A stretch of DNA of 16,121 nt from an uncultured Flavobacterium sp. (lineage in GTDB: Bacteria; Bacteroidota; Bacteroidia; Flavobacteriales; Flavobacteriaceae), in the NCBI RefSeq assembly GCF_946479975.1, contig NZ_CAMLIX010000114.1, positions 1-16,121 on the forward strand. The letters are read 5' to 3'. The stretch's first letter is position 1; every line of letters starts with the position of its first letter. The notes below the pieces were generated by a model. The model saw only the letters and a list, made by a program, of their open reading frames with translations. It was not told the origin of the DNA and did no database searches. Positions 1-6,605 of this stretch are shown in pieces. The position numbers were made by a program, and so were the translations under genes.

Positions 1-633
1 TGTGAATCAGTAAAAAATACAAATAACACGCAGAGAGGAGCCGGAATCGGTGTTGTTGCTGGTGGTGTTATTGGAGCTGTATTAGGAAATAATTTAGGTA
101 AAGGCGGAAACGCTGCTTTAGGAGCTGCAATTGGAGCTGCTGTTGGTGGTGGAACTGGAGCTTTGATTGGAAACAAAATGGACAAACAAGCTCGTGAAAT
201 CGATCAAGCTTTACCAGGTGCTTCTGTAGAAAGAGTTGGAGAAGGAATTCACTTAACTTTGAATGAAAATGCTGTGCGTTTTGATACTAACAAATCTACA
301 TTGACTGCGCAGGCAAAAGCAAATTTAGATAAATTGGTTCCTGTTTTTAATGAGTATGGAGATACAGATATTCAAATTTTTGGTTATACTGATAATACAG
401 GTAAACCAGAATACAATTTGACACTTTCTGGACAAAGAGCTGCTTCAGTTCAAGCTTATTTAGCTTCTAAAGGATTAAAATCAAGCCGTTTCAAAACTTC
501 AGGTTTAGGTATTGTTGATCCAATTGCAACAAACGATACTCCAGAAGGAAGAGCACAAAACCGTCGTGTTGAATTCTCAATTACAGCAAACGACAAAATG
601 GTTAACGATGCAAAAGCAGAAGCTGGAAAATAA
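1..633 (+). CDS. OmpA-family glycine-zipper lipoprotein (5' end outside window)
   Basis: The reading frame is open from base 1 and gives 210 visible residues ending at TAA 631-633. The methionine at 163 lies inside the protein, because the frame continues upstream through a glycine-zipper segment (about residues 13-58, repeated GxxxG-like Gly/Ala spacing) typical of membrane-associated lipoproteins. An OmpA C-terminal peptidoglycan-binding domain follows at about residues 84-195, with the GYTDNTG motif, the SGQRA helix and the RAQNRRVEF motif; the Asp and Arg of these motifs bind diaminopimelate in the family. The first visible codon is Cys, followed by ESVKNTNN, and may be the lipidated cysteine after a signal peptide lying just outside the window; this is inference. 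Likely role: an outer-membrane lipoprotein tethering the envelope to peptidoglycan, like E. coli YiaD. A terminator follows directly. The family is certain; the exact role is not. Confidence 0.93.
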   Translation, partial: CESVKNTNNTQRGAGIGVVAGGVIGAVLGNNLGKGGNAALGAAIGAAVGGGTGALIGNKMDKQAREIDQALPGASVERVGEGIHLTLNENAVRFDTNKSTLTAQAKANLDKLVPVFNEYGDTDIQIFGYTDNTGKPEYNLTLSGQRAASVQAYLASKGLKSSRFKTSGLGIVDPIATNDTPEGRAQNRRVEFSITANDKMVNDAKAEAGK

Positions 634-653
634 TTTCAGATAAAATAAAATAT

Positions 654-690
654 AAAAAAAGCTGTTTCTTAATTGAAGCAGCTTTTTTTT
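654..690 (+). terminator. Rho-independent terminator of the OmpA gene
   Basis: An A-run is followed by GCTGTTTC, a 6-nt loop and GAAGCAGC (one G-U pair), then eight T residues. The flanking A and T runs extend the stem. It begins about 20 nt after the stop codon. Confidence 0.9.
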
Positions 691-719
691 GACTTTAGAA
701 ATTAAACATTGTAAATTTG
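689..719 (+). promoter_or_regulatory. Predicted promoter of the ABC ATPase gene
   Basis: TTG at 689-691 and TAAATTTG at 712-719 are separated by exactly 20 nt, matching the Bacteroidota -33/-7 pattern (TTG, about 20 nt, TAnnTTTG). The -33 box is made from the last T residues of the preceding terminator. Transcription would start around 725, giving a leader of only about 14 nt before the ATG at 739. Confidence 0.65.
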
Positions 720-738
720 ACCTCTCATATTACAACTC

Positions 739-1689
739 ATGCTTGACATTCAAAATATATCTTTTACATATACAGATAAACCCGTTATAAAAAACATCTC
801 TTTTACTATTGAGAAAGGGCAGAACATTGCTATAATCGGCGAGAGCGGGTGCGGAAAAAGTACGCTTCTTAAACTTATATACGGTTTGTATGACTTAGAC
901 GAAGGAAAGATTTTCTATGGTGATAAACCAATCTTAGGACCAAAATTTAATTTGATTCCGGGAATGCCTTATATGAAATATCTGGCGCAGGATTTTGATT
1001 TGTCTCCATACGAAACGGTTGCAGAAAATGTTGGTAAGTTTCTCTCTAATGGTTTTGCAAACATGAAAAAACTTCGTGTTCAAGAATTACTTGAAATGGT
1101 AGAAATGGATCAGTTTGCTCAGGTAAAAACGAAATTTTTAAGTGGAGGACAACAGCAACGTGTGGCTTTGGTTAGAGTTTTGGCTTTAGAACCAGAAGTA
1201 ATTTTATTAGACGAACCTTTCAGCCAGATTGATGCTTTTAGAAAAAATGCGCTTCGCCGTAACTTGTTTCGCTATTTAAAACAAAAAGGAATTACCTGTA
1301 TTATTGCAACTCATGATAGTACAGATGCTTTGTCTTTTGCAGATCAAGCAATAGTTATGCGAAATGGAGAATTGCTGGTAAAAGATAATCCTTCAAAAAT
1401 TTACGAAGATCCGCAAGTAAAATATGTAGCTTCATTGTTTGGAGAAGTAAATGAAATTCCGACGCATTTATTATTATCATACCAAGACGAGACGCATAAA
1501 ACATTGGTTTATCCGCATCAGTTTAAAATGGTTTCTGAGTCTAAATTGATGGTAAAAATTAGAAGAACTTATTTTAGAGGAAGTCATTATTTAATTGAAA
1601 CGGTGTACAAAAGGCAGTTGATCTTTTTTGAAAGCGAAATAGATCTGCCAATTGAACAAGAAGTGTTTTTAGCTTTAAATTATTTATAG
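739..1689 (+). CDS. ABC transporter ATP-binding protein with C-terminal TOBE-like region
   Basis: This 316-residue protein is a complete nucleotide-binding domain: Walker A GESGCGKST (34-42), Q-loop around Q84, signature LSGGQQQR (134-141), Walker B VILLDEP (154-160) with catalytic E159, D-loop near 165 and switch histidine in ATHD (190-193). About 90 residues follow the ATPase core (from roughly 228), starting near GEVNEIP. Their position and length match the regulatory TOBE-like extension of PotA/FbpC/MalK-type importer ATPases; this is inference from architecture, as I cannot confirm the fold. It would hydrolyse ATP on the cytoplasmic face to drive an importer, but no permease or binding protein is adjacent, so the substrate is unknown. 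The start is supported by a promoter box about 20 nt upstream; there is no Shine-Dalgarno sequence, as is usual in this phylum. It appears to be a single-gene transcript between two terminators. Confidence 0.93.
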   Translation: MLDIQNISFTYTDKPVIKNISFTIEKGQNIAIIGESGCGKSTLLKLIYGLYDLDEGKIFYGDKPILGPKFNLIPGMPYMKYLAQDFDLSPYETVAENVGKFLSNGFANMKKLRVQELLEMVEMDQFAQVKTKFLSGGQQQRVALVRVLALEPEVILLDEPFSQIDAFRKNALRRNLFRYLKQKGITCIIATHDSTDALSFADQAIVMRNGELLVKDNPSKIYEDPQVKYVASLFGEVNEIPTHLLLSYQDETHKTLVYPHQFKMVSESKLMVKIRRTYFRGSHYLIETVYKRQLIFFESEIDLPIEQEVFLALNYL

Positions 1690-1696
1690 AAAAAAA

Positions 1697-1734
1697 AGAA
1701 ACCCGCCAGTTTTGAGATTGGCGGGTTTCTTTTT
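1697..1734 (+). terminator. Strong terminator after the ABC ATPase gene
   Basis: A perfect 12-bp stem, AGAAACCCGCCA (1697-1708) with TGGCGGGTTTCT (1719-1730), has a 10-nt loop and is followed by T residues. The A-run before the stem would give the opposite strand a T-run, so it may also act in reverse. Confidence 0.93.
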
Positions 1735-1890
1735 AATAATGTAAAATGTAATAACATTAAACAAATTATAAGTGTGTTTTGAGTTTTCTTCAGATTTTAA
1801 TGTCAATTTTTGTTTTTTCAAAATATAAAATGATTCAAAGCAAGATATAATTAAACTATATTAAATTGCTAATTACGAAAAAAATAGTAT

Positions 1891-1926
1891 TTTGTATACG
1901 TATATTTTAAAGTATGCGTAAATTTG
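1891..1926 (+). promoter_or_regulatory. Possible promoter and operator upstream of the FabH-type gene
   Basis: TAAATTTG at 1919-1926 matches the Bacteroidota -7 consensus and lies 32 nt before the ATG. The nearest TTTG (1891-1894) is 24 nt away, longer than the usual 19-21, so the -33 assignment is weak. Between them are near-identical copies GTATACGTA (1894-1902) and GTATGCGTA (1912-1920), the first within the 10-bp palindrome TATACGTATA (1895-1904). A repressor could bind here. The rest of 1735-1890 is AT-rich with nothing else recognisable. Confidence 0.4.
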
Positions 1927-1958
1927 CAATCCAAATTTTTAATAAATAATAATAGAAT

Positions 1959-2966
1959 ATGTATCATTCAAAAATAGCTGGTTTAGGATATTATGTTCCT
2001 TCAAATGTGGTGACTAACGAAGATTTGTCTAAGATAATGGAAACCAACGACGAATGGATTCAGGAAAGAACTGGAATTCAGGAGCGAAGACACATTATTC
2101 GTGGAGAAGACACTACCACTTCAATGGGAGTAAAAGCAGCTAAAATTGCGATCGAACGTTCTGGCGTTGCCAAAGAAGATATTGATTTTGTAGTTTTTGC
2201 TACATTAAGTCCAGATTACTATTTTCCAGGACCAGGAGTTTTGGTACAGAGAGATTTGGGTTTAAGAACAGTTGGTGCTTTAGATGTTAGAAACCAATGT
2301 TCAGGATTTGTGTATGCAATTTCTGTTGCAGATCAATATATTAAAACCGGAATGTATAAGAACATTCTAGTAATTGGTTCTGAGGTTCATTCGACAGGAT
2401 TAGACATGACTACGCGCGGACGCGGGGTTTCGGTAATTTTTGGAGATGGAGCAGGAGCAGCAGTTTTAAGTCGTGAAGAAGATTTGACTAAAGGAATTCT
2501 TTCGACACACTTACACTCTGAAGGAGAACACGCAGAGGAATTGGCTTTACAAGCACCTGGAATGGGAGCACGTTGGGTAACTGATATTCTTGCAGACAAT
2601 GATCCAAATGACGAAAGTTATTATCCTTATATGAATGGACAATTTGTATTTAAAAATGCAGTGGTTCGTTTTGCAGAAGTTATTAATGAAGGATTGGAAG
2701 CAAATAATCTTCAAGTTTCGGATATTGATATGTTGATTCCACATCAAGCAAATTTGAGAATCTCGCAATTCATTCAAAATAAATTCAAATTAACAGACGA
2801 TCAAGTTCACAACAATATTCAGAAATACGGAAACACAACAGCAGCATCGATTCCGATTGCTTTGACAGAAGCTTGGGAACAAGGAAAAATTAAATCTGGA
2901 GATACTGTCGTTTTAGCAGCCTTTGGTAGTGGTTTTACTTGGGCTAGTGCTATTATTAAATGGTAA
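1959..2966 (+). CDS. fabH: 3-oxoacyl-ACP synthase III (FabH-type KAS III)
   Basis: This 335-residue enzyme has the complete KAS III catalytic triad: Cys114 in RNQCSGF, His262 in IPHQANLRI and Asn292 in YGNTTAASIP. It also has the C-terminal glycine-rich AFGSGFTWAS loop (321-330) and the N-terminal TNDEWI..RTGI motif (29-40). The family condenses a short acyl-CoA with malonyl-ACP to start fatty acid synthesis. It is about 18 residues longer than E. coli FabH; by eye the extra length falls between residues 190 and 228, after HSEGEHAEE. Housekeeping fabH often sits beside plsX, rpmF or other fab genes. None is here, so this may be a second copy or one used for a special acyl starter; that is inference. 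It is a single-gene transcript with its own terminator. Confidence 0.92.
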   Translation: MYHSKIAGLGYYVPSNVVTNEDLSKIMETNDEWIQERTGIQERRHIIRGEDTTTSMGVKAAKIAIERSGVAKEDIDFVVFATLSPDYYFPGPGVLVQRDLGLRTVGALDVRNQCSGFVYAISVADQYIKTGMYKNILVIGSEVHSTGLDMTTRGRGVSVIFGDGAGAAVLSREEDLTKGILSTHLHSEGEHAEELALQAPGMGARWVTDILADNDPNDESYYPYMNGQFVFKNAVVRFAEVINEGLEANNLQVSDIDMLIPHQANLRISQFIQNKFKLTDDQVHNNIQKYGNTTAASIPIALTEAWEQGKIKSGDTVVLAAFGSGFTWASAIIKW

Positions 2967-2991
2967 AATAATCATCTTACTTATATTTTTT

Positions 2992-3024
2992 AAACCTGTT
3001 TCATTTTGGAGCAGGTTTTTTTTT
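2992..3024 (+). terminator. Terminator after the FabH-type gene
   Basis: AAACCTGTTTC (2992-3002) pairs with GGAGCAGGTTT (3008-3018) through ten or eleven pairs including two G-U, with a short loop. A nine-T tract covers 3016-3024. Confidence 0.88.
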
Positions 3025-3039
3025 AAATTGCGCTTACAG

Positions 3040-3079
3040 ACCTGACAGGTTTTGTCCCGAGGCTTAGGGACTGTCAGGT
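3040..3079. repeat. Composite intergenic inverted repeat
   Basis: Perfect 9-bp arms ACCTGACAG (3040-3048) and CTGTCAGGT (3071-3079) enclose a second inverted pair, GTCCC (3054-3058) and GGGAC (3067-3071). There is no T-run after it, and a proper terminator already lies just upstream, so it is not needed as a terminator. It resembles the short palindromic elements scattered between genes in Flavobacterium genomes, as I remember them; the copy number here cannot be counted from one window. Confidence 0.7.
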
Positions 3080-3108
3080 ATCAATGAATAAAATTTATTT
3101 CCATTACA

Positions 3109-3780
3109 ATGAAAAAAAATCAACTCGAAATAGCTTGTTTTAACTACGAGTCGGCTATAATTGCACAGCAAAGTGGCGCAGATAGAATTGAACTTTGTGA
3201 AAACATGAAGTTGGGCGGTACAACACCAAATTCTATTTTAGTGGTAAAAGTCCGTGAAAGTTTAACCATAAAAATGCATGTGATTATAAGACCTCGAGGC
3301 GGCGATTTTGTTTACTCTGATGAAGAACTTACAGAAATGAAACAAGATATTAAACAGTTTAAAAAACTAGGAGTCGATGGTTTTGTTTTCGGAATTTTAA
3401 AAGAAAACGGAAAAGTAAACAAAAAACAAAATAAGGAATTGGTTCATTTAGCACACCCGCTTTCATGTACTTTTCATCGTGCTTTTGATGTCGTAAAAGA
3501 TGTTGAGCAATCTTTAGAAGATGTTATCGAATGCGGTTTTAAAACAATTCTAACATCTGGACAGGGAATAAATGTAACTGAAGGAATCGAAACATTAGAA
3601 AAACTTCAAAAATTGGCTGGTGACAGAATTGAAATTATGCCCGGCGGCGGATTGAGATCTTCTAACATAAAACTGCTGCAAGAAAAATTAGATCTTACTT
3701 TCTATCATTCGTCAGCAATTACAAACGATTATGAAACGGCGAATCCAGAAGAAATAAAAGAGCTTCGCAATTTTCTATAA
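3109..3780 (+). CDS. cutC: Copper homeostasis protein CutC family
   Basis: The 223-residue protein matches the CutC TIM-barrel family throughout: GADRIELC (23-30), GGTTP (36-40), RPRGGDFVYSDEE (61-73), FHRAFD (122-127), LTSGQG (148-153), MPGGGLR (177-183) and HSSA (200-203). It is a little shorter than E. coli CutC (about 248 residues) but looks complete. The protein is cytoplasmic and its biochemical role is unsettled: it was named for copper tolerance, but the E. coli phenotype was later traced to an sRNA (MicL) made from the 3' part of the gene. No copper genes are nearby. The ATG at 3109 follows an A/T-rich leader; no convincing promoter was seen, though the inverted repeat ends only 29 nt upstream. 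It converges on the receptor gene on the other strand. Confidence 0.93.
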   Translation: MKKNQLEIACFNYESAIIAQQSGADRIELCENMKLGGTTPNSILVVKVRESLTIKMHVIIRPRGGDFVYSDEELTEMKQDIKQFKKLGVDGFVFGILKENGKVNKKQNKELVHLAHPLSCTFHRAFDVVKDVEQSLEDVIECGFKTILTSGQGINVTEGIETLEKLQKLAGDRIEIMPGGGLRSSNIKLLQEKLDLTFYHSSAITNDYETANPEEIKELRNFL

Positions 3781-3782
3781 AT

Positions 3783-3816
3783 AAAAAAAGTCTGGAGTGG
3801 CATCTCCAGACTTCTT
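3783..3816. terminator. Bidirectional terminator between cutC and the convergent receptor gene
   Basis: A perfect 10-bp stem, AAGTCTGGAG (3788-3797) with CTCCAGACTT (3804-3813), has a 6-nt loop. The run of A before the left arm (3784-3789) reads as a clean T-run on the minus strand, so the structure is strongest for the minus-strand gene ending at 3864. On the plus strand the tail is a poorer CTTCTTC tract. Confidence 0.88.
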
Positions 3817-3863
3817 CTACAAGAAATATTCAAAAATTATTTAAAAAATCTTTTTATACGAGA

Positions 3864-6281
3864 TTAGAACATACCGCCCCCGCTTTTATTAGTATTATCA
3901 TCTCTTTGTTTACGTTGTAAATTCTTGATTTTTGCGCCTCCAAAGTTATACGTTAAACCAACATAAACGGTTTGGCTTTCCCAAGAAAACTGACCGGTTT
4001 GAGGATAAGGATACAAGGTGTTAAACTGATATTTCATTGTTTTGAAAACGTCATTAAAACGTACACTGATGTTCATTTTGTTGTCTAACAAAGTATATCG
4101 TGAACCAATATCCATTTTGTACATTTCATGACTATTGTTCTGCACTCCGTCAACAGCACCTCTGTAGAATCCAAAAAGTAAGAAACTTAAACGTTTGTTT
4201 GCTTTAAAGTTGGAGTTCAAACGACCATTAAATGCCGCAACATTAACTTTGTTTTCTTTAGAGATAAATTGGTTTTTATCCTCGTCAAATTGAGATACAA
4301 TCCCTGCTTGATTTATACTCGAAAAATCGATAGATGGCTGAATGTCCCACCATTTTGTAATTTTATAGTTCACCGACATTTCAAATCCATACGCTGTATT
4401 ATGGTCAAAGTTTGTAAACGACATAATTTGTTTGTTTCCACTTGGATCTGATGGATCTGGATATAAAATTCGGCTGATTTGATCATTAATACTTCTCACA
4501 AAAACACCAGCTGTAAAGGTTCCTTTTTCAAGCGTTTTGGTATAATTTACTTCTACAGAATTAGTGAATTGAGGTCTTAAATCAGGATTTCCAAAAGAAG
4601 TTACTAACGGAGTAGAAAACTCACGAATTGGTTTTGTCTGTTCTAAACTAGGACGGTCAACACGACGGCTGTAGCTAAATTGTAAAGTATTTTTCTCATT
4701 TAAATTATAGGTTAAATAAGCAGAAGGATATAAAGTAAGATAATCATCATCGTACATCGTTTGACCATGATTTAAATTTGCCTGCATTTTATAACTTTCA
4801 AAACGGGCCCCTAATTGATAACTAAATTTTTTGAATTTTTGTCCAAACGTTACATAAGCAGAATAAATATCAGTATCATAAGTATAATTAGAAATTAAGT
4901 TCTGCGTAGGATTTTGATCGTTTATTCGGTTATAGTCATTATCGGTTCTGGTTAATCTAGCTTCAGCTCCAGCTTCAAGAGTAGTTTTTTCGTTTAACGG
5001 ATTAACATAGTCAACGTTAAAAGTACCTAGCTTTCTATCAAATCTCAAGAAATCATTATAAATTTCAGAATTTACAGCGTTGTTTGTCATTCTGATTGTA
5101 TTGTCAAAATTTGCATCTTGACTTTCTTTTGTATCGCTGAAGTTTCCTTCAAAATCCAAAGTATGTCCTTCTTTTTTAAAGATATGTTTGTACGCTAAGT
5201 TATAAGTCCCCGTCGTACTTGGCCCTTGGTATCTTGATTTTTGATACATATTGGCAATGTTTTCTGGAGAATTTAAATAATCAATATCCGTATTAACGAA
5301 ACCAACTCCGGTTGATTTATTCTGATTCGTATAAATAGACAGCGTATTATGATCATTAATTAAATAATCCATACCAATTTTATACAAGTAAGATTCGTCG
5401 TCATTAAGAATATCCAATTTTTGAGTAATGCTTTGATCTGATTTTTGGATAAAACCATTATTAAATTGTTTTCCAGTGTTATTTCCAGCGTTTCCAAAAA
5501 AGTTTACTTTTCCAGTTTTGTAGTTCAAATCTAGAGATTGGTTAAACTTTGCCGTTTTTCCAAAAGTAATTCCACCGCTGTAGGTTCCGTTAAAACCTGT
5601 ATTTGCATTTTTATGCAAGACAATATTGATAATTCCAGACATTCCTTCAGGATTATATTTTGCACTTGGATTGGTAATCAACTCAATTTTTTTGATAGAA
5701 GTTGACGGAATTTGTTTCAATAACTGTGCTGGATCAATATTGGACGGACGTCCATCAATTAATACACGAACATTATCATTTCCGCGAAGCGAAAGTTTTC
5801 CGTCTTGATCTACATTTACCGACGGAATATTGCTCATAATATCCGAAGCCGAAGCTCCAGCGGTTGTTAAATCTCTACCAACGTTAACGACTTTTCTATC
5901 AATTTTTTGTTCAATTGTAGAACGTTCTGCAATAACATTTACCCCTTTTAATTGCGTCGCTTCTTCTTCAAGTGAAATATTAATAGTTGCTGTTTTTTTG
6001 TTTTCGCTCAAAAGAACAGAACCAATGTATTTTCTAAATCCAATATACTGAACTTCGATAGTATAACTTTTTAAAGCAACGTTTTTAAAAGAATATTCGC
6101 CGTTATCATCTGTATTTACACCAGAAACTACTTTTCCATTTTCTTTAAGCGAAACCGTTGCATACGAAATAGGCATGCTGTTTGACTTTTCAGTAATTTT
6201 TCCAGAAACGCTTCCCGTGTTCTGTGCCTGTGCTGTCGCGATTACCCCCAATAACGCGAACAGAAAAATTTTTAATTTCAT
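3864..6281 (-). CDS. TonB-dependent receptor-like outer-membrane beta-barrel protein
   Basis: This 805-residue protein begins with a signal peptide (MKLKIF..ATAQA, cut probably after residue 19). A carboxypeptidase-regulatory-like beta-sandwich follows at about 24-105, then a TonB plug at about 125-225 with SDIMSNIPSVNVDQDG, LSLRGNDNVRVLIDGRPS and the PSAKYNPEGMSGIINI motif. A long beta-barrel rich in alternating aromatic residues makes up the rest. The sequence resembles the Bacteroidota 'outer membrane beta-barrel family' rather than classical siderophore receptors or SusC. The last barrel-like strand (VGLTYNFGG) is followed by about 27 mostly polar residues ending GGGMF. It should reside in the outer membrane; the ligand cannot be inferred and no SusD partner is adjacent. 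The start is chosen because the signal peptide begins at once. It is transcribed alone, ending at the shared terminator. Confidence 0.92.
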   Translation of the reverse strand: MKLKIFLFALLGVIATAQAQNTGSVSGKITEKSNSMPISYATVSLKENGKVVSGVNTDDNGEYSFKNVALKSYTIEVQYIGFRKYIGSVLLSENKKTATINISLEEEATQLKGVNVIAERSTIEQKIDRKVVNVGRDLTTAGASASDIMSNIPSVNVDQDGKLSLRGNDNVRVLIDGRPSNIDPAQLLKQIPSTSIKKIELITNPSAKYNPEGMSGIINIVLHKNANTGFNGTYSGGITFGKTAKFNQSLDLNYKTGKVNFFGNAGNNTGKQFNNGFIQKSDQSITQKLDILNDDESYLYKIGMDYLINDHNTLSIYTNQNKSTGVGFVNTDIDYLNSPENIANMYQKSRYQGPSTTGTYNLAYKHIFKKEGHTLDFEGNFSDTKESQDANFDNTIRMTNNAVNSEIYNDFLRFDRKLGTFNVDYVNPLNEKTTLEAGAEARLTRTDNDYNRINDQNPTQNLISNYTYDTDIYSAYVTFGQKFKKFSYQLGARFESYKMQANLNHGQTMYDDDYLTLYPSAYLTYNLNEKNTLQFSYSRRVDRPSLEQTKPIREFSTPLVTSFGNPDLRPQFTNSVEVNYTKTLEKGTFTAGVFVRSINDQISRILYPDPSDPSGNKQIMSFTNFDHNTAYGFEMSVNYKITKWWDIQPSIDFSSINQAGIVSQFDEDKNQFISKENKVNVAAFNGRLNSNFKANKRLSFLLFGFYRGAVDGVQNNSHEMYKMDIGSRYTLLDNKMNISVRFNDVFKTMKYQFNTLYPYPQTGQFSWESQTVYVGLTYNFGGAKIKNLQRKQRDDNTNKSGGGMF

Positions 6282-6605
6282 GATTTACTTGTTGATTATT
6301 TTGATTTGATTGATGATGATTTTGTTTTGTTAGTTTTTGTTTTTTTTGATGCTTCAAATAAAATTGAAGTCTCTATTAAGACTCTTCTGTACTAGATATG
6401 TTACAAGAAAATGTGAAAAAAAATATAAAAAGTTCCTCATTCCTTGTTTTGTAGGAGTTTAAGGTTTTGATTTTTTGATAATTTTAACAATTGAAAATCC
6501 ACTTATTTTATCAAATTCAATCTCTTTTCCTAAATTTAATATGTTTTTGATTTTCTCTAATTGATGAATAAGCAGTATCTTTGCTCACTTTAAAAATAAG
6601 TTTAC
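6282..6605. other. Divergent intergenic region between the receptor gene and argS
   Basis: The 70 nt next to the receptor start (6282-6351) contain almost no C on the plus strand, so the minus-strand mRNA leader is A/C/T-rich with one G. Beyond it lie small inverted repeats: CTTCAA/TTGAAG (6352-6357, 6364-6369) and AGTCT/AGACT. Neither has a T-tract, so neither looks like a terminator. I found no convincing minus-strand TTG-N20-TAnnTTTG promoter for the receptor. The argS promoter box is at the right end. No gene is visible here. Confidence 0.6.
6576..6583 (+). promoter_or_regulatory. -7 box of the argS promoter
   Basis: TATCTTTG followed by C matches the TAnnTTTG consensus and lies 22 nt before the start codon. 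At the expected 20-nt spacing upstream is TTTTC (6551-6555), an imperfect -33 box. The predicted leader is about 15 nt. Confidence 0.6.

Noticed and set aside
163..633. Methionine at 163 as the start of the OmpA gene
   Set aside because: The same frame is open back to base 1 and encodes a glycine-zipper region that belongs to the protein; 163 is an internal Met.
2387..2777. Two minus-strand frames inside the FabH-type gene
   Set aside because: They lie wholly within a gene with an intact catalytic triad, show no recognisable domain, and overlap each other; they are shadows.
6352..6383. Inverted repeats between the receptor gene and argS as a terminator
   Set aside because: Stems are only 5-6 bp and no T-tract follows on either strand.
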